DNA of 64,000 bases from JACKAQ01 sp020634975 [NCBI: Calditrichia bacterium] (GTDB lineage: Bacteria; Calditrichota; Calditrichia; RBG-13-44-9): assembly GCA_020634975.1 (NCBI GenBank), contig JACKAQ010000001.1:2666001-2730000 (forward strand), given 5' to 3'. Numbering within the stretch: position 1 is the stretch's first letter; each line of letters opens with the position of its first letter. The notes under the pieces were generated by a model, which was not told where the DNA came from, searched no databases, and worked only from the letters and a program-made list of their open reading frames with translations. Position numbers and translations under genes: made by a program. Below are positions 53,365-63,180 of this stretch, one piece after another.

Positions 53365-55887
53365 TTACCCTTTGGATTTATCCTCATCCGAACTGTTTTC
53401 GCCATTTGACGGTGTTGAATTTTTGTCCGGTTTTTTCCTGTCGTTGTTCTTTGCAGATTTCACTTTGTCTTTGCCGGTGCGTTTTTTCTGCTCCTCGTTG
53501 ATTTCGGTGCGATAGACTTCCGAGCGGACATTCAGTTCGCGAAGCTTTTGCTCCACTTTATAATACAAGGTATTTTTGGCAAAATGCCCTTTGATATTAC
53601 GGGTGCCGGTTCGCATGCCCATCAATAATTTCACGCCGTCGTCAATCGTTTCAACTGTCCAGATGTTAAATTTTTTGGCGCTTACCGCAGCAATCACTTC
53701 CGGTTTCAGCATCAGGTCTTTGGCATTGCTGCGCGGAATCATTACGCCTTGCTCACCGGTTAAGCCTTTTTCGTTGCAGATATCAAAAAAGCCCTCGATT
53801 TTTTCGTTGACGCCGCCGATCGCCTGCACTTCACCGTTCTGATTCACCGATCCGGTAACAGCGATGCCCTGTTTAATGGGCGCATCTGCAAGGCTGGAAA
53901 GCAGCGCATACAGCTCTGTTGATGACGCGCTATCGCCATCAATTCGCCCGTAACTTTGCTCGAAAGCGATACTTGCGGAAAAGTTTACCGGATTGTAATC
54001 GCCAAAAATGGCGTTGAAGAAACCGCTGAGAATGTAGCTGCCTTTGTCGTGAATTTTGCCGCTCAACCCCACTTTTCGTTCGATGGTGTTGATGGCATCG
54101 TTGCCGATAAACGTTTTCGCGGTGATGCGGCTGGGCGTGCCGAACGAAAATCCGCCCGCCTGATACACCGACAACGCGTTGATTTCCCCGACATGTTCAC
54201 CCTTAACTACAATTTTGCGAATGTCCTGCAAAATGCTTTCCTGCACATTTTCCCGCAGGCGACCATGGCGGTTTTCGTATTCGACAATTGCTTTGCGAAC
54301 GTGATCCTTGCCCACCGCTTTTGAATTTTCTTTCGCAGACCAAAAAGCGGCTTGTTGCACAATTTTAATAATCTGCCCGAATTCCAGCGAAATTTTCCCC
54401 TGATCGCCCGCCAGCCGGTGACCGTACTGGATAATTTCTTCAATCGCCTCGCGGTCAAAGGCTCGCAATTGCTCATCATCGATGATGCGTTTGACAAACC
54501 GGGCATATTGCAGGGCAACTTTGCCTTTGGATTCGGTGCGTTCATCGAAATCCGCACGGACCTTGAAAATCCGCATAAAATCGTCGTCGTACGCGTTGAG
54601 CATTTGGTAAATGCGGTTCCAGCCAATCATGATCACTTTCAATTTTAGCGGAATCGGCTGCGGTTTCTGCGAAACAATCGAGATCGTTCCGTACAGTTCC
54701 GTCACATCTTCCACCCGCAAACAGCGGTTGCGCAAACTGCGTTTCAGCGATTCGTAAACATAGGGATTCCGGAGCACTTCCTCCGCATCCGTGAGCAAAT
54801 ATCCGCCGTTGGCTTTCAGCAAACTGCCGGCTTTAATCATCGTAAAATCAGTCGCATAGCCGCCGCCCTGAACGGGATATTTTTCGATCCGCCCGATCAA
54901 ATTATTGTAAGTGGGATGCGTTTCGTGGATGACCGGCGCACCCTTCAAATGCCCGTTATCGACCACCACGTTAACGCGATAGCGACGGAACAACGCTTCC
55001 GGCGAGAATTCCCGTCCGTTATTTTCTTCCTGCCCGCCCGGTTCAAAAAAACCGGCGGTGTTCGACACAATATCTTTGCTCACCGCATCGAGATATTCCA
55101 GAATTTGGGGAAATTTTTTGTAATCCGCTTTCAGCTCGTTCACATATTGCTCGACCACAAAACGGGTCACATCTTCATCCAGTTGGTTGAGGAGTTTGCG
55201 TACCTGAAAATCCAGCCGCGCCAACTGGCGAATGGTTTCGGTAATTTCGCCCTCGATATTTGCGACGTTGCCCTGCAATTTTTCCTGCTCATCTCCGGGC
55301 AATTCCTGAAACATTTCCTGGGTGATCGGCTCGCCGTCTTTTAACGGGATGGTTTGAAATCCCATCGATGTCGGCTGAATTTTCAAATTCAACTCTGCCG
55401 CTTTTTCATCCAGCTTTTTGAGCAACTGGCGTTTTTCCTGATTCACCCGGTTGATGATGGCGGTTTTTTGCTGCTCATAATGTTCGCCGCTGAAGGCACG
55501 TTTGATTTCCCGCCAGAGCGTTTCCACAAATGCTGCCATATCGTTCTGAAATTCGCGCCCTTTTCCCGCGGGCAGCGACAGTGCTTTTGGCGAATCGGGA
55601 TCGGAAAAATTGTAAACGTAACACCAGTCGTCCGGTGCTTTTTGCTTTCGCGCGTAATCTTTTAAAATTTTTTTGATGATGGTGGTTCGTCCCGTTCCGG
55701 CAGTGCCGGTTGCGAAAATATTGTAGCCGTTCGAATCGATTTCCAAACCTAATTCCAACGCTTTCAGCGCGCGCTCCTGCCCGATAATGCCTTCCAGCGG
55801 GCTAATGTCGTCGGTTGTTTTAAAGGGAAGCGCTTTCGCGGAGAAGCTTCGCCGGAGCTGTTCGGGTGCTAATTTTTTGATCGCCAT
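53365..55887 (-). CDS. Lon-related ATP-dependent protease (LonB/LonC-like family)
   Basis: The 840-residue protein has an AAA+ module split by an inserted helical region. The P-loop-like GTAGTGRTTIIKKIL is near 60-75, and KADGGYLLTDAEEVL and similar blocks lie near 355-375. A C-terminal Lon peptidase domain follows, with catalytic serine in DGDSASSTELYALLSSL (about 654) and lysine in GGVNEKIEGFF (about 696). The Ser-Lys spacing of about 42 is right. No N-terminal Lon substrate-binding domain is present. The last 45 residues are a highly charged, Lys/Asp/Ser-rich disordered tail. Likely role: cytosolic protein quality control. Confidence 0.9.
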   Translation of the reverse strand: MAIKKLAPEQLRRSFSAKALPFKTTDDISPLEGIIGQERALKALELGLEIDSNGYNIFATGTAGTGRTTIIKKILKDYARKQKAPDDWCYVYNFSDPDSPKALSLPAGKGREFQNDMAAFVETLWREIKRAFSGEHYEQQKTAIINRVNQEKRQLLKKLDEKAAELNLKIQPTSMGFQTIPLKDGEPITQEMFQELPGDEQEKLQGNVANIEGEITETIRQLARLDFQVRKLLNQLDEDVTRFVVEQYVNELKADYKKFPQILEYLDAVSKDIVSNTAGFFEPGGQEENNGREFSPEALFRRYRVNVVVDNGHLKGAPVIHETHPTYNNLIGRIEKYPVQGGGYATDFTMIKAGSLLKANGGYLLTDAEEVLRNPYVYESLKRSLRNRCLRVEDVTELYGTISIVSQKPQPIPLKLKVIMIGWNRIYQMLNAYDDDFMRIFKVRADFDERTESKGKVALQYARFVKRIIDDEQLRAFDREAIEEIIQYGHRLAGDQGKISLEFGQIIKIVQQAAFWSAKENSKAVGKDHVRKAIVEYENRHGRLRENVQESILQDIRKIVVKGEHVGEINALSVYQAGGFSFGTPSRITAKTFIGNDAINTIERKVGLSGKIHDKGSYILSGFFNAIFGDYNPVNFSASIAFEQSYGRIDGDSASSTELYALLSSLADAPIKQGIAVTGSVNQNGEVQAIGGVNEKIEGFFDICNEKGLTGEQGVMIPRSNAKDLMLKPEVIAAVSAKKFNIWTVETIDDGVKLLMGMRTGTRNIKGHFAKNTLYYKVEQKLRELNVRSEVYRTEINEEQKKRTGKDKVKSAKNNDRKKPDKNSTPSNGENSSDEDKSKG

Positions 55888-56084
55888 TCGAAATCCTTTC
55901 CAATTGCAGATGAGTTCTGTGGGAAAAAACGATATTCACCGAAAACGTCGCTATTTCAATAGCTTTTACAATAAACTATACAATCTTGCGAAATGATTCA
56001 AAGAAAAAATGTATTTGTCCGGCGTTGTTTGTGATCGGCGATTAAAAAATAAAAAATCTGTAAATTTTGGATATTGCGTTCGTA

Positions 56085-56106
56085 TAACATACAATGTGGT
56101 ATGTTA
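56085..56106 (+). promoter_or_regulatory. Inverted-repeat operator before the NmrA-like gene
   Basis: TAACATAC (56085-56092) and GTATGTTA (56099-56106) are perfect complements with a six-base spacer, 20 bases before the start and overlapping a TATAAC that may be a -10 box. This is the size and position of a dimeric repressor site (HxlR/MarR/TetR type). No regulator gene of that kind is in view. Confidence 0.5.
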
Positions 56107-56126
56107 AATTTGTAAAATGGAGGTGA

Positions 56127-57017
56127 ATGATGAAAAATATAACTGTTTTTGGTGCAACAGGAATGCTCGGGAAACCGGTTGTTCGGGAACTGGTTGCTGC
56201 CGGATACAAAATTACTGCAATGGTTCGCAGTCCCGAAAAGGCGCGCGAGGTGCTGCCGGGATCGGTCAATCTGATTCGCGGTGACCTGGACAGTTTGCCG
56301 GATATCCAAAATGCGTTGGAAAATGCGGATGGTATTTACATCAATCTCTCCGTTGCGCAGGATTCAAAAACAACCGATTTTCAGCCGGAACGCGAAGGCA
56401 TCAGCAATATTCTGGCAGCCGCGAAAGACAAAAATATTCAGCGGATCGGCTATTTGTCATCGCTGGTGCAGCGATACAACGGGATGAACGGTTTTCGCTG
56501 GTGGGCGTTCGATATCAAACGCGAGGCGTTGCGCAATATCAAACAATCGGGCATTCCGTATGCCATTTTTTATCCGTCGAATTTTCTGGAAGATTTGCCG
56601 GAAGTGTATACCGATGGCAATAAATTTTTGGTTGCCGGAAAATCGGATGTGCATTACTGGTGGATTGCCGGCAGCGATTACGGCAAACAGGTGGCAAAAG
56701 CGTTCGACATTCTCAAACCCGATGAAAACCGCGAATACGCGGTGCAGGGACCGGAAGCATTTACGTTGGAAGAATCGGCTAAAATTTATCTCGAAATTGC
56801 TGCGCCGCAGGTGAAAATTTTCCGAACGCCGCTGGGATTGCTGAAATTCCTGGGCATTTTTTCATCGAAAATGAGCTACGTTGCAAACATTTGCGAAGCG
56901 CTCAACAAATATCCCGAACAATTTGAATCGGAGAAAACCTGGGCGGAACTTGGCAAACCGGCCGTTACGCTGCGGGAATTTGCGCACGAAATTGCCAGTG
57001 AACACGTAATCTCATGA
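56127..57017 (+). CDS. NmrA-like NAD(P)-binding protein
   Basis: The 296-residue Rossmann protein has the dinucleotide motif VFGATGMLGKPVVREL (7-22), followed by MVRSPEKA, typical of NADP-preferring atypical short-chain reductases of the NmrA/HSCARG group. An NLSVAQ segment and YPSNFLEDLP follow. The classic catalytic Tyr-x-x-x-Lys is absent, which fits sensor or atypical reductase function. ATGGAGGTGA precedes two adjacent ATGs (56127, 56130). It converges with the sigma-54 activator gene, only three bases apart. Confidence 0.85.
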   Translation: MMKNITVFGATGMLGKPVVRELVAAGYKITAMVRSPEKAREVLPGSVNLIRGDLDSLPDIQNALENADGIYINLSVAQDSKTTDFQPEREGISNILAAAKDKNIQRIGYLSSLVQRYNGMNGFRWWAFDIKREALRNIKQSGIPYAIFYPSNFLEDLPEVYTDGNKFLVAGKSDVHYWWIAGSDYGKQVAKAFDILKPDENREYAVQGPEAFTLEESAKIYLEIAAPQVKIFRTPLGLLKFLGIFSSKMSYVANICEALNKYPEQFESEKTWAELGKPAVTLREFAHEIASEHVIS

Positions 57018-57020
57018 TAT

Positions 57021-58556
57021 TCAGCGGATATTTAACTCTTTTATTAACCGGTTGAGATAGGTTCGTTGAATTTGTAAAATTTTGGCAGCCTTGATTTGGC
57101 TGCCACCGGTTTGCTGCAACACTGCTTCGATGAACAGTTTTTTGAAATCGACAGTTGCGTTTTGCAGCGGGCGTGGCTGAAACAAGGCGTCCGGATGCAG
57201 CGCGGTTTGCTGTTGCTCCGGAAAATCGCATTCCGTCAAATAATCGGACTGACAGAGAATTACCGCACGCTCCAACGCGTGTTCCAGTTCGCGAACATTT
57301 CCCGGCCAGTGGTGGCGTTCCAGAAGTGCGATGCAATTGGCTGTCAATCCGCGAACCGTTTTGCCGTATTTTTTCGTGAAATGTTTCAAAAAATGATGAG
57401 CGAGAACTGCGATATCCGCGATTCGCTCCCGCAGTGGGGGCAAATGGATGTTGATAATGTTCAGCCGGTAAAACAGATCCTGTCGGAATGTGCCGTTATC
57501 CATCGCGGTGCGCAAATCTGCGCTGGTTGCGGCGATCACCCGAACGTCAATTTTATGTGTTTTGCTATCACCAACCGGTCGAATTTCTTCTTCCTGCAAC
57601 ACCCGCAACAGTTTTGCCTGAAGCGGTGTTGACATATTCCCAATTTCATCGAGAAAAATCGTTCCGCCATTTGCTTCTGCAAATAGCCCTTTGTGATGGC
57701 GATCCGCGCCGGTAAACGCGCCTTTCACATAGCCGAACAGCTCGCTTTCCAGTAAAGCTGCGGGCAAAGCGGCACAGTCCACCGCCACAAATGGCGCATT
57801 TTTTCGGGGGCCGTTAAAATGCAGAATCCGTGCGATGCGTTCTTTCCCGGTGCCGCTTTCGCCGTGGATAAGTACTCGCACATCGGTTGGCATCACGTTT
57901 TCCAACAGTGTAAAAACCGCCTGCATTTTACGGCTGCGTCCCACCAATTCTTCGAAATCATATTTTTCCCGAAGCGCCTGTTTCAGCCGGTTGGTTTCGG
58001 AGAACATTTCTTCCTGAAGATGCGCATTGCGGATGAATTGTGCACAGTGCGGTGCCAGCATTTCGATGAGATGTAAATCCAATTTATCCAACAGCTTGCC
58101 GGATTTTCCGACGACCAGATTGATCACACCGATTATCGTTTCGTCAACAGCCAGCGGTACCGCAATTACCGATGAAATTTCTCTGTATCTGGACGAAATA
58201 TTTTCCATCCCAAAATGACTTTCCAGATTTCCGCAGCATAATGCGCGGCGGTTTCGGGTCACCCAGCCGCCGAGCAACCGGTTCAAATAATTATCGAGAA
58301 GCAGGTGTTTGTCGTCGCCTTTGCGAATGAGGGTTTTAGCATCCAGTTGTTGTGCGGGATCAAACAGGAAAATGGTCACCTGATCCGCGCCGGTTAATTC
58401 CAGGCAGTTCCGGCAAATATGCTCGATAACATCGGAAATTTTGGAAAAAGTCCAGATTTCTGTGAGCAACCGAATCACCTTGTTGTAATTGGCAACGCAT
58501 CGCGTTTGCTCACTTGCAGAAATGGGTGTCAGATAATCTTCATCCAACTGTTGCAT
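57021..58556 (-). CDS. Sigma-54-dependent activator with GAF domain
   Basis: The 511-residue protein has an N-terminal GAF domain (about 25-175; SSVIAVPLAVDETIIGVINLV). The AAA+ core has Walker A GESGTGKE (232-239), an intact GAFTGA loop (279-284), Walker B GGTIFLDEIGN and FRQDLFYRLN. A Fis-type HTH ends the protein (GGSQIKAAKILQIQRTYLNRLIKEL). It starts on the last base of the Ser/Thr kinase gene (58556), so the two are translated together. The kinase may phosphorylate the activator or act in the same response. Confidence 0.92.
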   Translation of the reverse strand: MQQLDEDYLTPISASEQTRCVANYNKVIRLLTEIWTFSKISDVIEHICRNCLELTGADQVTIFLFDPAQQLDAKTLIRKGDDKHLLLDNYLNRLLGGWVTRNRRALCCGNLESHFGMENISSRYREISSVIAVPLAVDETIIGVINLVVGKSGKLLDKLDLHLIEMLAPHCAQFIRNAHLQEEMFSETNRLKQALREKYDFEELVGRSRKMQAVFTLLENVMPTDVRVLIHGESGTGKERIARILHFNGPRKNAPFVAVDCAALPAALLESELFGYVKGAFTGADRHHKGLFAEANGGTIFLDEIGNMSTPLQAKLLRVLQEEEIRPVGDSKTHKIDVRVIAATSADLRTAMDNGTFRQDLFYRLNIINIHLPPLRERIADIAVLAHHFLKHFTKKYGKTVRGLTANCIALLERHHWPGNVRELEHALERAVILCQSDYLTECDFPEQQQTALHPDALFQPRPLQNATVDFKKLFIEAVLQQTGGSQIKAAKILQIQRTYLNRLIKELNIR

Positions 58557-60937
58557 CAGGTTTTCTCCCTGCGTTGCTGGGAAATGCCGATTTTCCGAAC
58601 AATTTCCCGGAAGCGGTTGTTTTCGCGCAACGGATCAGCCAGCGGGTCAATCGCCAAATAAATGAGATAGCCGGATTTCTCCGCGACTGCTTTTTCCAAC
58701 ATCGCAAACATTGCGTCGGTATTTTGTAATCCCAACTGAATCACAGCCGGATAAAACGGGTTCAGATACAGATGTTTTTTCTCCATTTCTTCCAATTGTG
58801 CCAGCTTGCTGTTTGCCAGAGAATCCTGACCGTTCAAAGCATAGGCATAACCCAGTAATGCAATGGTCATCGGATGGCGATTGGAGAGCTTTTCCGCAAT
58901 CCGGAATTCGAGAATGGCGCTATCCGGTTGATTCATCGCTGAATATGTTAACCCCAAATTTACATGGGTTACGGCAAATTGGGGATCCAGCTTAATTGTC
59001 GATTTGAACTGTTGAACGGCTTCCGGGTATTTTCTGGCGAACCGCAACAGCCAACCAACCTCTGTATTGATTACCGCGGAAACCGGGTCGAGCCGACGGG
59101 CGATCTCAATTTCTGCCAGTGAAGCGGCCTTTTCGCCTTTCAGCATTAGCAAAATGGCATACCAGTGATGCGCTGTGGCGTAATCGGTATTCAACGATAA
59201 TGCTTTTCGAAATGCCGCTTCCGCACCGGGAATATCCCAATCATAATTCATTTTGATATTTGCCAGCGCGGTGTGTGCCTCTGCCAAATCCGGTGCCAGC
59301 CGGATGGCCCGCAACACTGCCGCTTTCGCTTGCGGCATTGCCTGCGCTGCAGACATTACGCCGTATTCGGTGCTGCTGAATAGCGCCAGCGCATCGGCAA
59401 TGCCGGTATAAGCCAGCGCAAAATTGGAATCCAAAACAGTTGCTTGCTGGAAAAATTCCAGCGCCCGGACCAGCGATTCCGGGGTCCGCTGATTCCAGTT
59501 ATATCGCCCCTTCAGATACAGTGTGTAAGCCTCCATATTTTCAGGAGGCTTGCGCACCAGTTGTGCCTGCTCTGCAGATTTCAGTCGAATCTGCAATGCG
59601 TCGGCAACGTTACGGGCGATGTCATTTTGGACGGCAAAAATGTCATCGAACGGTGCAAGGTAGGCGTTCGACCAGACATTCGTTTCATTTTGCAGATTGA
59701 TAATTTGAATATTAATGTGAATTTGCGAATCCGTTGTTCGCACACTTCCTGTAACAATGTGGGATACATTCAGGCGTCGGGCAATTTCCGGCAAATCATG
59801 TGTTTTTTGGCGAAACCGGTCGCTGGATGGTTTGGCAATAACTTCCAGATTATCCAGCGGGGAAATCCGCGAGATGATGGCTTCGGTGATACCATCGGCA
59901 AAATATGCGTCGCTGCCGCCTGCGTCCGGGGTTTCGAACGGTAACACCGCCAGGCGAATGGGTTGTTCCGGCGGCGGTTGGGAATCGCGATTCAACTGAA
60001 AGACAAACAACCATGCAATAGCGATGATAAATCCAAATAAAAACAAACGTTTACGTTTTTGATGAGCTGTGTCCGCTACTGTCTTTTTCGTTATTGGGGC
60101 AACCACTGTTTGTTGCGAAAACGCTCGTAAATCAGCCAAAATTTCAGATGTTTTTTGGTAGCGTTCCGCCGGTGAACGACGGGTTGCTTTTTGGACAATC
60201 TGTAAAAGTGCTGCAGGAATGTCGGGTATCTTTTCCTGCAAACTTGCCGGTTCATCGTTCAAAATACTGTAAAAAAGTGCAGAATCCACATCGCCGGAAA
60301 ACGGTATATCGCCGCAAAGCATTTCATACAAAACAATACCGAACGACCAGATGTCGCTGCGTTCGTCGGCGGGATCGCCGCGCAACTGTTCCGGCGAGAC
60401 ATACCGAAGTGTGCCCAACGCCAGGAAATCGTGCGTGACGGCCGAACCCCGGATCTTCGCCAGCCCGAAGTCCAGTATTTTTATAACATTTTCAGGTGTC
60501 ACCCAAATATTTTCCGGTTTTATATCGCGGTGAATAATGCCGCGTTCATGTGCTACCTCTAATCCTTCGGCAATCTGGATTGCCAATTTTACAATATCAT
60601 CATAATTTGCAGTTAATTGTTGGCTGTCAATTTTTGTTCGCAGGCTGTCGCCTTCGTAATAATTCATCACGATGAACAGTTGCCCGTCTTCGGTTTCATC
60701 AATTTCGTGAATGGTGCAAATGTTGGGATGATCCAGTGCGGAAGCAGCTTTGGCTTCCTGAACAAACCGGTCGATGTGCTCTTGTTCATCGCTCAAATAT
60801 CGGGGCAGGAATTTGATGGCAACAGGTCGGGAGAGTTTTTCATCGATGCCTTTATAAACGATTCCCATACCGCCCTGACCAATTTTTTCAATGATCCGGT
60901 AATGGGAAATCGTTTGTTCGAAACGCCGGCTCTTCAT
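58556..60937 (-). CDS. Ser/Thr protein kinase with FlgO-like and TPR domains
   Basis: The 793-residue protein has a Hanks-type kinase domain (13-270) with the glycine loop IGQGGMGIVYKG, K42 (VAIKF), catalytic D138 in HRDIKPEN, DFG (156-158) and SPEQLRG. One TM helix (about 297-314) is followed by a FlgO/TolB-N-like module (about 328-465; IRLAVLPFETPDAGGSDAYFADGITEAIISRIS) and about eight TPRs up to residue 770. All catalytic residues are kept, so it should be active. The outside part would sense or scaffold. It forms a two-gene operon with the GAF sigma-54 activator. Confidence 0.93.
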   Translation of the reverse strand: MKSRRFEQTISHYRIIEKIGQGGMGIVYKGIDEKLSRPVAIKFLPRYLSDEQEHIDRFVQEAKAASALDHPNICTIHEIDETEDGQLFIVMNYYEGDSLRTKIDSQQLTANYDDIVKLAIQIAEGLEVAHERGIIHRDIKPENIWVTPENVIKILDFGLAKIRGSAVTHDFLALGTLRYVSPEQLRGDPADERSDIWSFGIVLYEMLCGDIPFSGDVDSALFYSILNDEPASLQEKIPDIPAALLQIVQKATRRSPAERYQKTSEILADLRAFSQQTVVAPITKKTVADTAHQKRKRLFLFGFIIAIAWLFVFQLNRDSQPPPEQPIRLAVLPFETPDAGGSDAYFADGITEAIISRISPLDNLEVIAKPSSDRFRQKTHDLPEIARRLNVSHIVTGSVRTTDSQIHINIQIINLQNETNVWSNAYLAPFDDIFAVQNDIARNVADALQIRLKSAEQAQLVRKPPENMEAYTLYLKGRYNWNQRTPESLVRALEFFQQATVLDSNFALAYTGIADALALFSSTEYGVMSAAQAMPQAKAAVLRAIRLAPDLAEAHTALANIKMNYDWDIPGAEAAFRKALSLNTDYATAHHWYAILLMLKGEKAASLAEIEIARRLDPVSAVINTEVGWLLRFARKYPEAVQQFKSTIKLDPQFAVTHVNLGLTYSAMNQPDSAILEFRIAEKLSNRHPMTIALLGYAYALNGQDSLANSKLAQLEEMEKKHLYLNPFYPAVIQLGLQNTDAMFAMLEKAVAEKSGYLIYLAIDPLADPLRENNRFREIVRKIGISQQRREKT

Positions 60938-61140
60938 ATACTTCTCCCCGTTTGAGTGAGAACGTATATTCCGATCTATCTTAACTTACATTATTGGCAT
61001 CGATAACCTCCGTTAAATTACGATATGTTCAACCAAAAGGAAACCTTTTCCTGAAATCCTGACCTTCTTCAAGCTACATTGTTTTATAAACCGGAGTAAC
61101 AGCCCGCATCGCATAAAGAATGTTTATTACATTGTTTTTT

Positions 61141-61815
61141 TTACGGCGTTACAGAAAACCCGATGCTTAAATGCCGGAAATGACCCTTTTCTTCCGGATT
61201 AAACAGATAGCCTATTTCCGGTCGAATCGCAAATTTCCCCAAATCGGGACCAACTGCCGCGCCGATATTAAATGCAATCAATATTTCTCCGTTTTCTCGC
61301 GCAATAGGAATTAACACTTTTGAATTGACATACAAATCAAACTGGCGGTTTTCCAACACATTCATCAGTAACGTCGGGTGAATTTCATATGTTTCAGAGA
61401 TATCGACATCTTCTCCAAACGCCATTCCTATCGGGCAATAAAACGCAATGCGGTTGGGTAAAATCGCGTATTTTGGCCCCAAACCAATCACGTTTAACCC
61501 AAAATCTTCTTCTTGAATTCTTTCGTAGCGAAAACGCAAGTTAGCTTTATCGGAAGAGCCGTGGGCAATTTGTAACCCATAATGGTTTTGCACATGCCCT
61601 GACTCTCCGTCTTCCGAAAATGATATTGATGAATAACTTGGCGTAATTTCAACTTTATCTTTTTCGACCATGCGGGCGCTTTGCAGATCGGAAAAAACCG
61701 GTGCGCAATTCAATAGCGTCAGCAGAAGTGCGCCAATCATCAGTGCCGGGAAAACATTGCTTCGCAAATGATTGCGAAAAACGTTTTTGTGTAAATTGAC
61801 TGTTGATGGTTTCAT
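61141..61815 (-). CDS. Lipoprotein with beta-barrel-like body, unknown function
   Basis: The 224-residue protein begins with a long basic N-region and the lipobox LLTLLNC (lipidation at Cys37), then mostly alternating strands (ANLRFRYERIQ, GLNVIGLGPKYAILPNRIAFYCPIGMAFG, FDLYVNSKVLIPI, RHLSIGFSV). It is likely an outer-membrane-associated protein. GGAGGTGA precedes the ATG. I do not recognise a family. It belongs to a series of three lipoprotein genes on this strand. Confidence 0.65.
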   Translation of the reverse strand: MKPSTVNLHKNVFRNHLRSNVFPALMIGALLLTLLNCAPVFSDLQSARMVEKDKVEITPSYSSISFSEDGESGHVQNHYGLQIAHGSSDKANLRFRYERIQEEDFGLNVIGLGPKYAILPNRIAFYCPIGMAFGEDVDISETYEIHPTLLMNVLENRQFDLYVNSKVLIPIARENGEILIAFNIGAAVGPDLGKFAIRPEIGYLFNPEEKGHFRHLSIGFSVTP

Positions 61816-61846
61816 GACTCACCTCCGGGTAATTTTTTTATTCTTT

Positions 61847-61880
61847 CCCGCTCAACCAATTGCAGCATCGATTGAGCGGG
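61847..61880 (-). terminator. Hairpin after the phosphatase-like gene
   Basis: CCCGCTCAA (61847-61855) pairs perfectly with TTGAGCGGG (61872-61880), 31 bases after the stop at 61911. It lacks a T-run, so it may be a transcript-end stabilising hairpin rather than a classical terminator. Confidence 0.5.
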
Positions 61881-61910
61881 GGAAAACTGCCATTTATGAA
61901 TATGATTCCA

Positions 61911-63095
61911 TCAATGGCGTTTATACGGAATCGCCAGTTTGACAGCCACTCCGGCATGATCCGATGGCCACATTTTTGAACGGGTTCGTTCCCGGTATTC
62001 ATCGCCGATCACCCGGGATTTGATGAGCAGCTCACCGTTGGATTGCATTTCGGGACGGAAAAATACCAGATCAATCCTTTCGGCAAGATGAATATCCGTG
62101 TTTCGCAAATCCGGGTCATGCGGCGCGGTAAACCCATCCGGATTTTGGTGATTCCAGCCGTGATTGAGCGGCCACGTTTCTACAAAATCATTTTCCGAAA
62201 TAAACTGATATGTCGCTTCATCGAGAGCCGCATTACTGTTGAAATCGCCAACCAGAATGACCGGTTTGGTTTCGGTTTGGAGATAACCGATCAATTCACT
62301 CGCCTGGGCAAGTTGAATGGGATCGTAATCGGATTCCAGATGTGTACTGACAAAGCGATAATCATTACCGCAAATTTTGGCGTCCACAGCAACATAGCCG
62401 CGCAAAATGTCGATGCCGAATGTCGAAATCGGCAGCCGCGCATTGTAATTTGCCGTAACAACATTTGAGTATTCCACACCGTTGCGGACCAGCACTACGT
62501 CGTAATCGATCAGCCGGACATCGTCAAATGCCAACGGATCAACGCTTACTAACATTGGCACCTCCACATCGGTGTTTTGAATGATGCCTGCCATCGAATA
62601 ATGTTGCCGATGATGATGCAGCGCTGCCATAAAAATCTCCAGAAAATCCTGATACACATCCGTTGCCTGCACCGGATTGCCCAGATGGGCATCGCCCGGC
62701 GATTGCAGCAAAATTTTGGAAATCTCCTGTAATCCGATGAGATGCGGTTTTTTCCGGGCGATTTCTTTTGCCATAAAATCTGCCCGTTCGGCGAAATTGG
62801 TTTGCTGCAACAACGCGAACGCTTCCGCAACCAGTACGGGAATCTCATCCGGATTTTGCGCCGCAAGCACTTTGTCCACGTCTGTGCCGACATACACATT
62901 CCAGGTCATTACGGTTACTTTTTCATAGCGATGCCGCCGCTTTTCGAGTGCCCAATCTGCGTCGTCATCCCATTCATCAGATGCCATATTTTGTTCATCC
63001 GGGAATTTCGTTGAAACTGACGAATCCGTATCGTCACAGCTAAACAGTACCAAAAACGCACCCAAGATCATATAAAACAAAGGTTTGAGGTTCAT
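61911..63095 (-). CDS. Lipoprotein of the endonuclease/exonuclease/phosphatase family
   Basis: The 394-residue protein has a lipobox LVLFSCDD (Cys20), an acidic linker with WDDDADW, and then an EEP fold. The EEP motifs are VMTWNVYVGTD (N), IGLQEIS (catalytic E), STHLESDYD (H), ILVGDFNSN (D-x-N), RIDLVFFR and PSDHAGVAVKL (the final D-H pair). All catalytic positions are kept. Substrate may be nucleic acid, phosphoinositide or sphingomyelin; a membrane-anchored, surface-located phosphodiesterase is likely. AAAGGAGG precedes the ATG. Confidence 0.88.
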   Translation of the reverse strand: MNLKPLFYMILGAFLVLFSCDDTDSSVSTKFPDEQNMASDEWDDDADWALEKRRHRYEKVTVMTWNVYVGTDVDKVLAAQNPDEIPVLVAEAFALLQQTNFAERADFMAKEIARKKPHLIGLQEISKILLQSPGDAHLGNPVQATDVYQDFLEIFMAALHHHRQHYSMAGIIQNTDVEVPMLVSVDPLAFDDVRLIDYDVVLVRNGVEYSNVVTANYNARLPISTFGIDILRGYVAVDAKICGNDYRFVSTHLESDYDPIQLAQASELIGYLQTETKPVILVGDFNSNAALDEATYQFISENDFVETWPLNHGWNHQNPDGFTAPHDPDLRNTDIHLAERIDLVFFRPEMQSNGELLIKSRVIGDEYRERTRSKMWPSDHAGVAVKLAIPYKRH

Positions 63096-63180
63096 GATAA
63101 AATCCTCCTTTGAAATAAATGTTGATGCATGATTTTATATCGCTTGTACAAGCTGGGATATTTTGCGAATCAGTTGAAAA

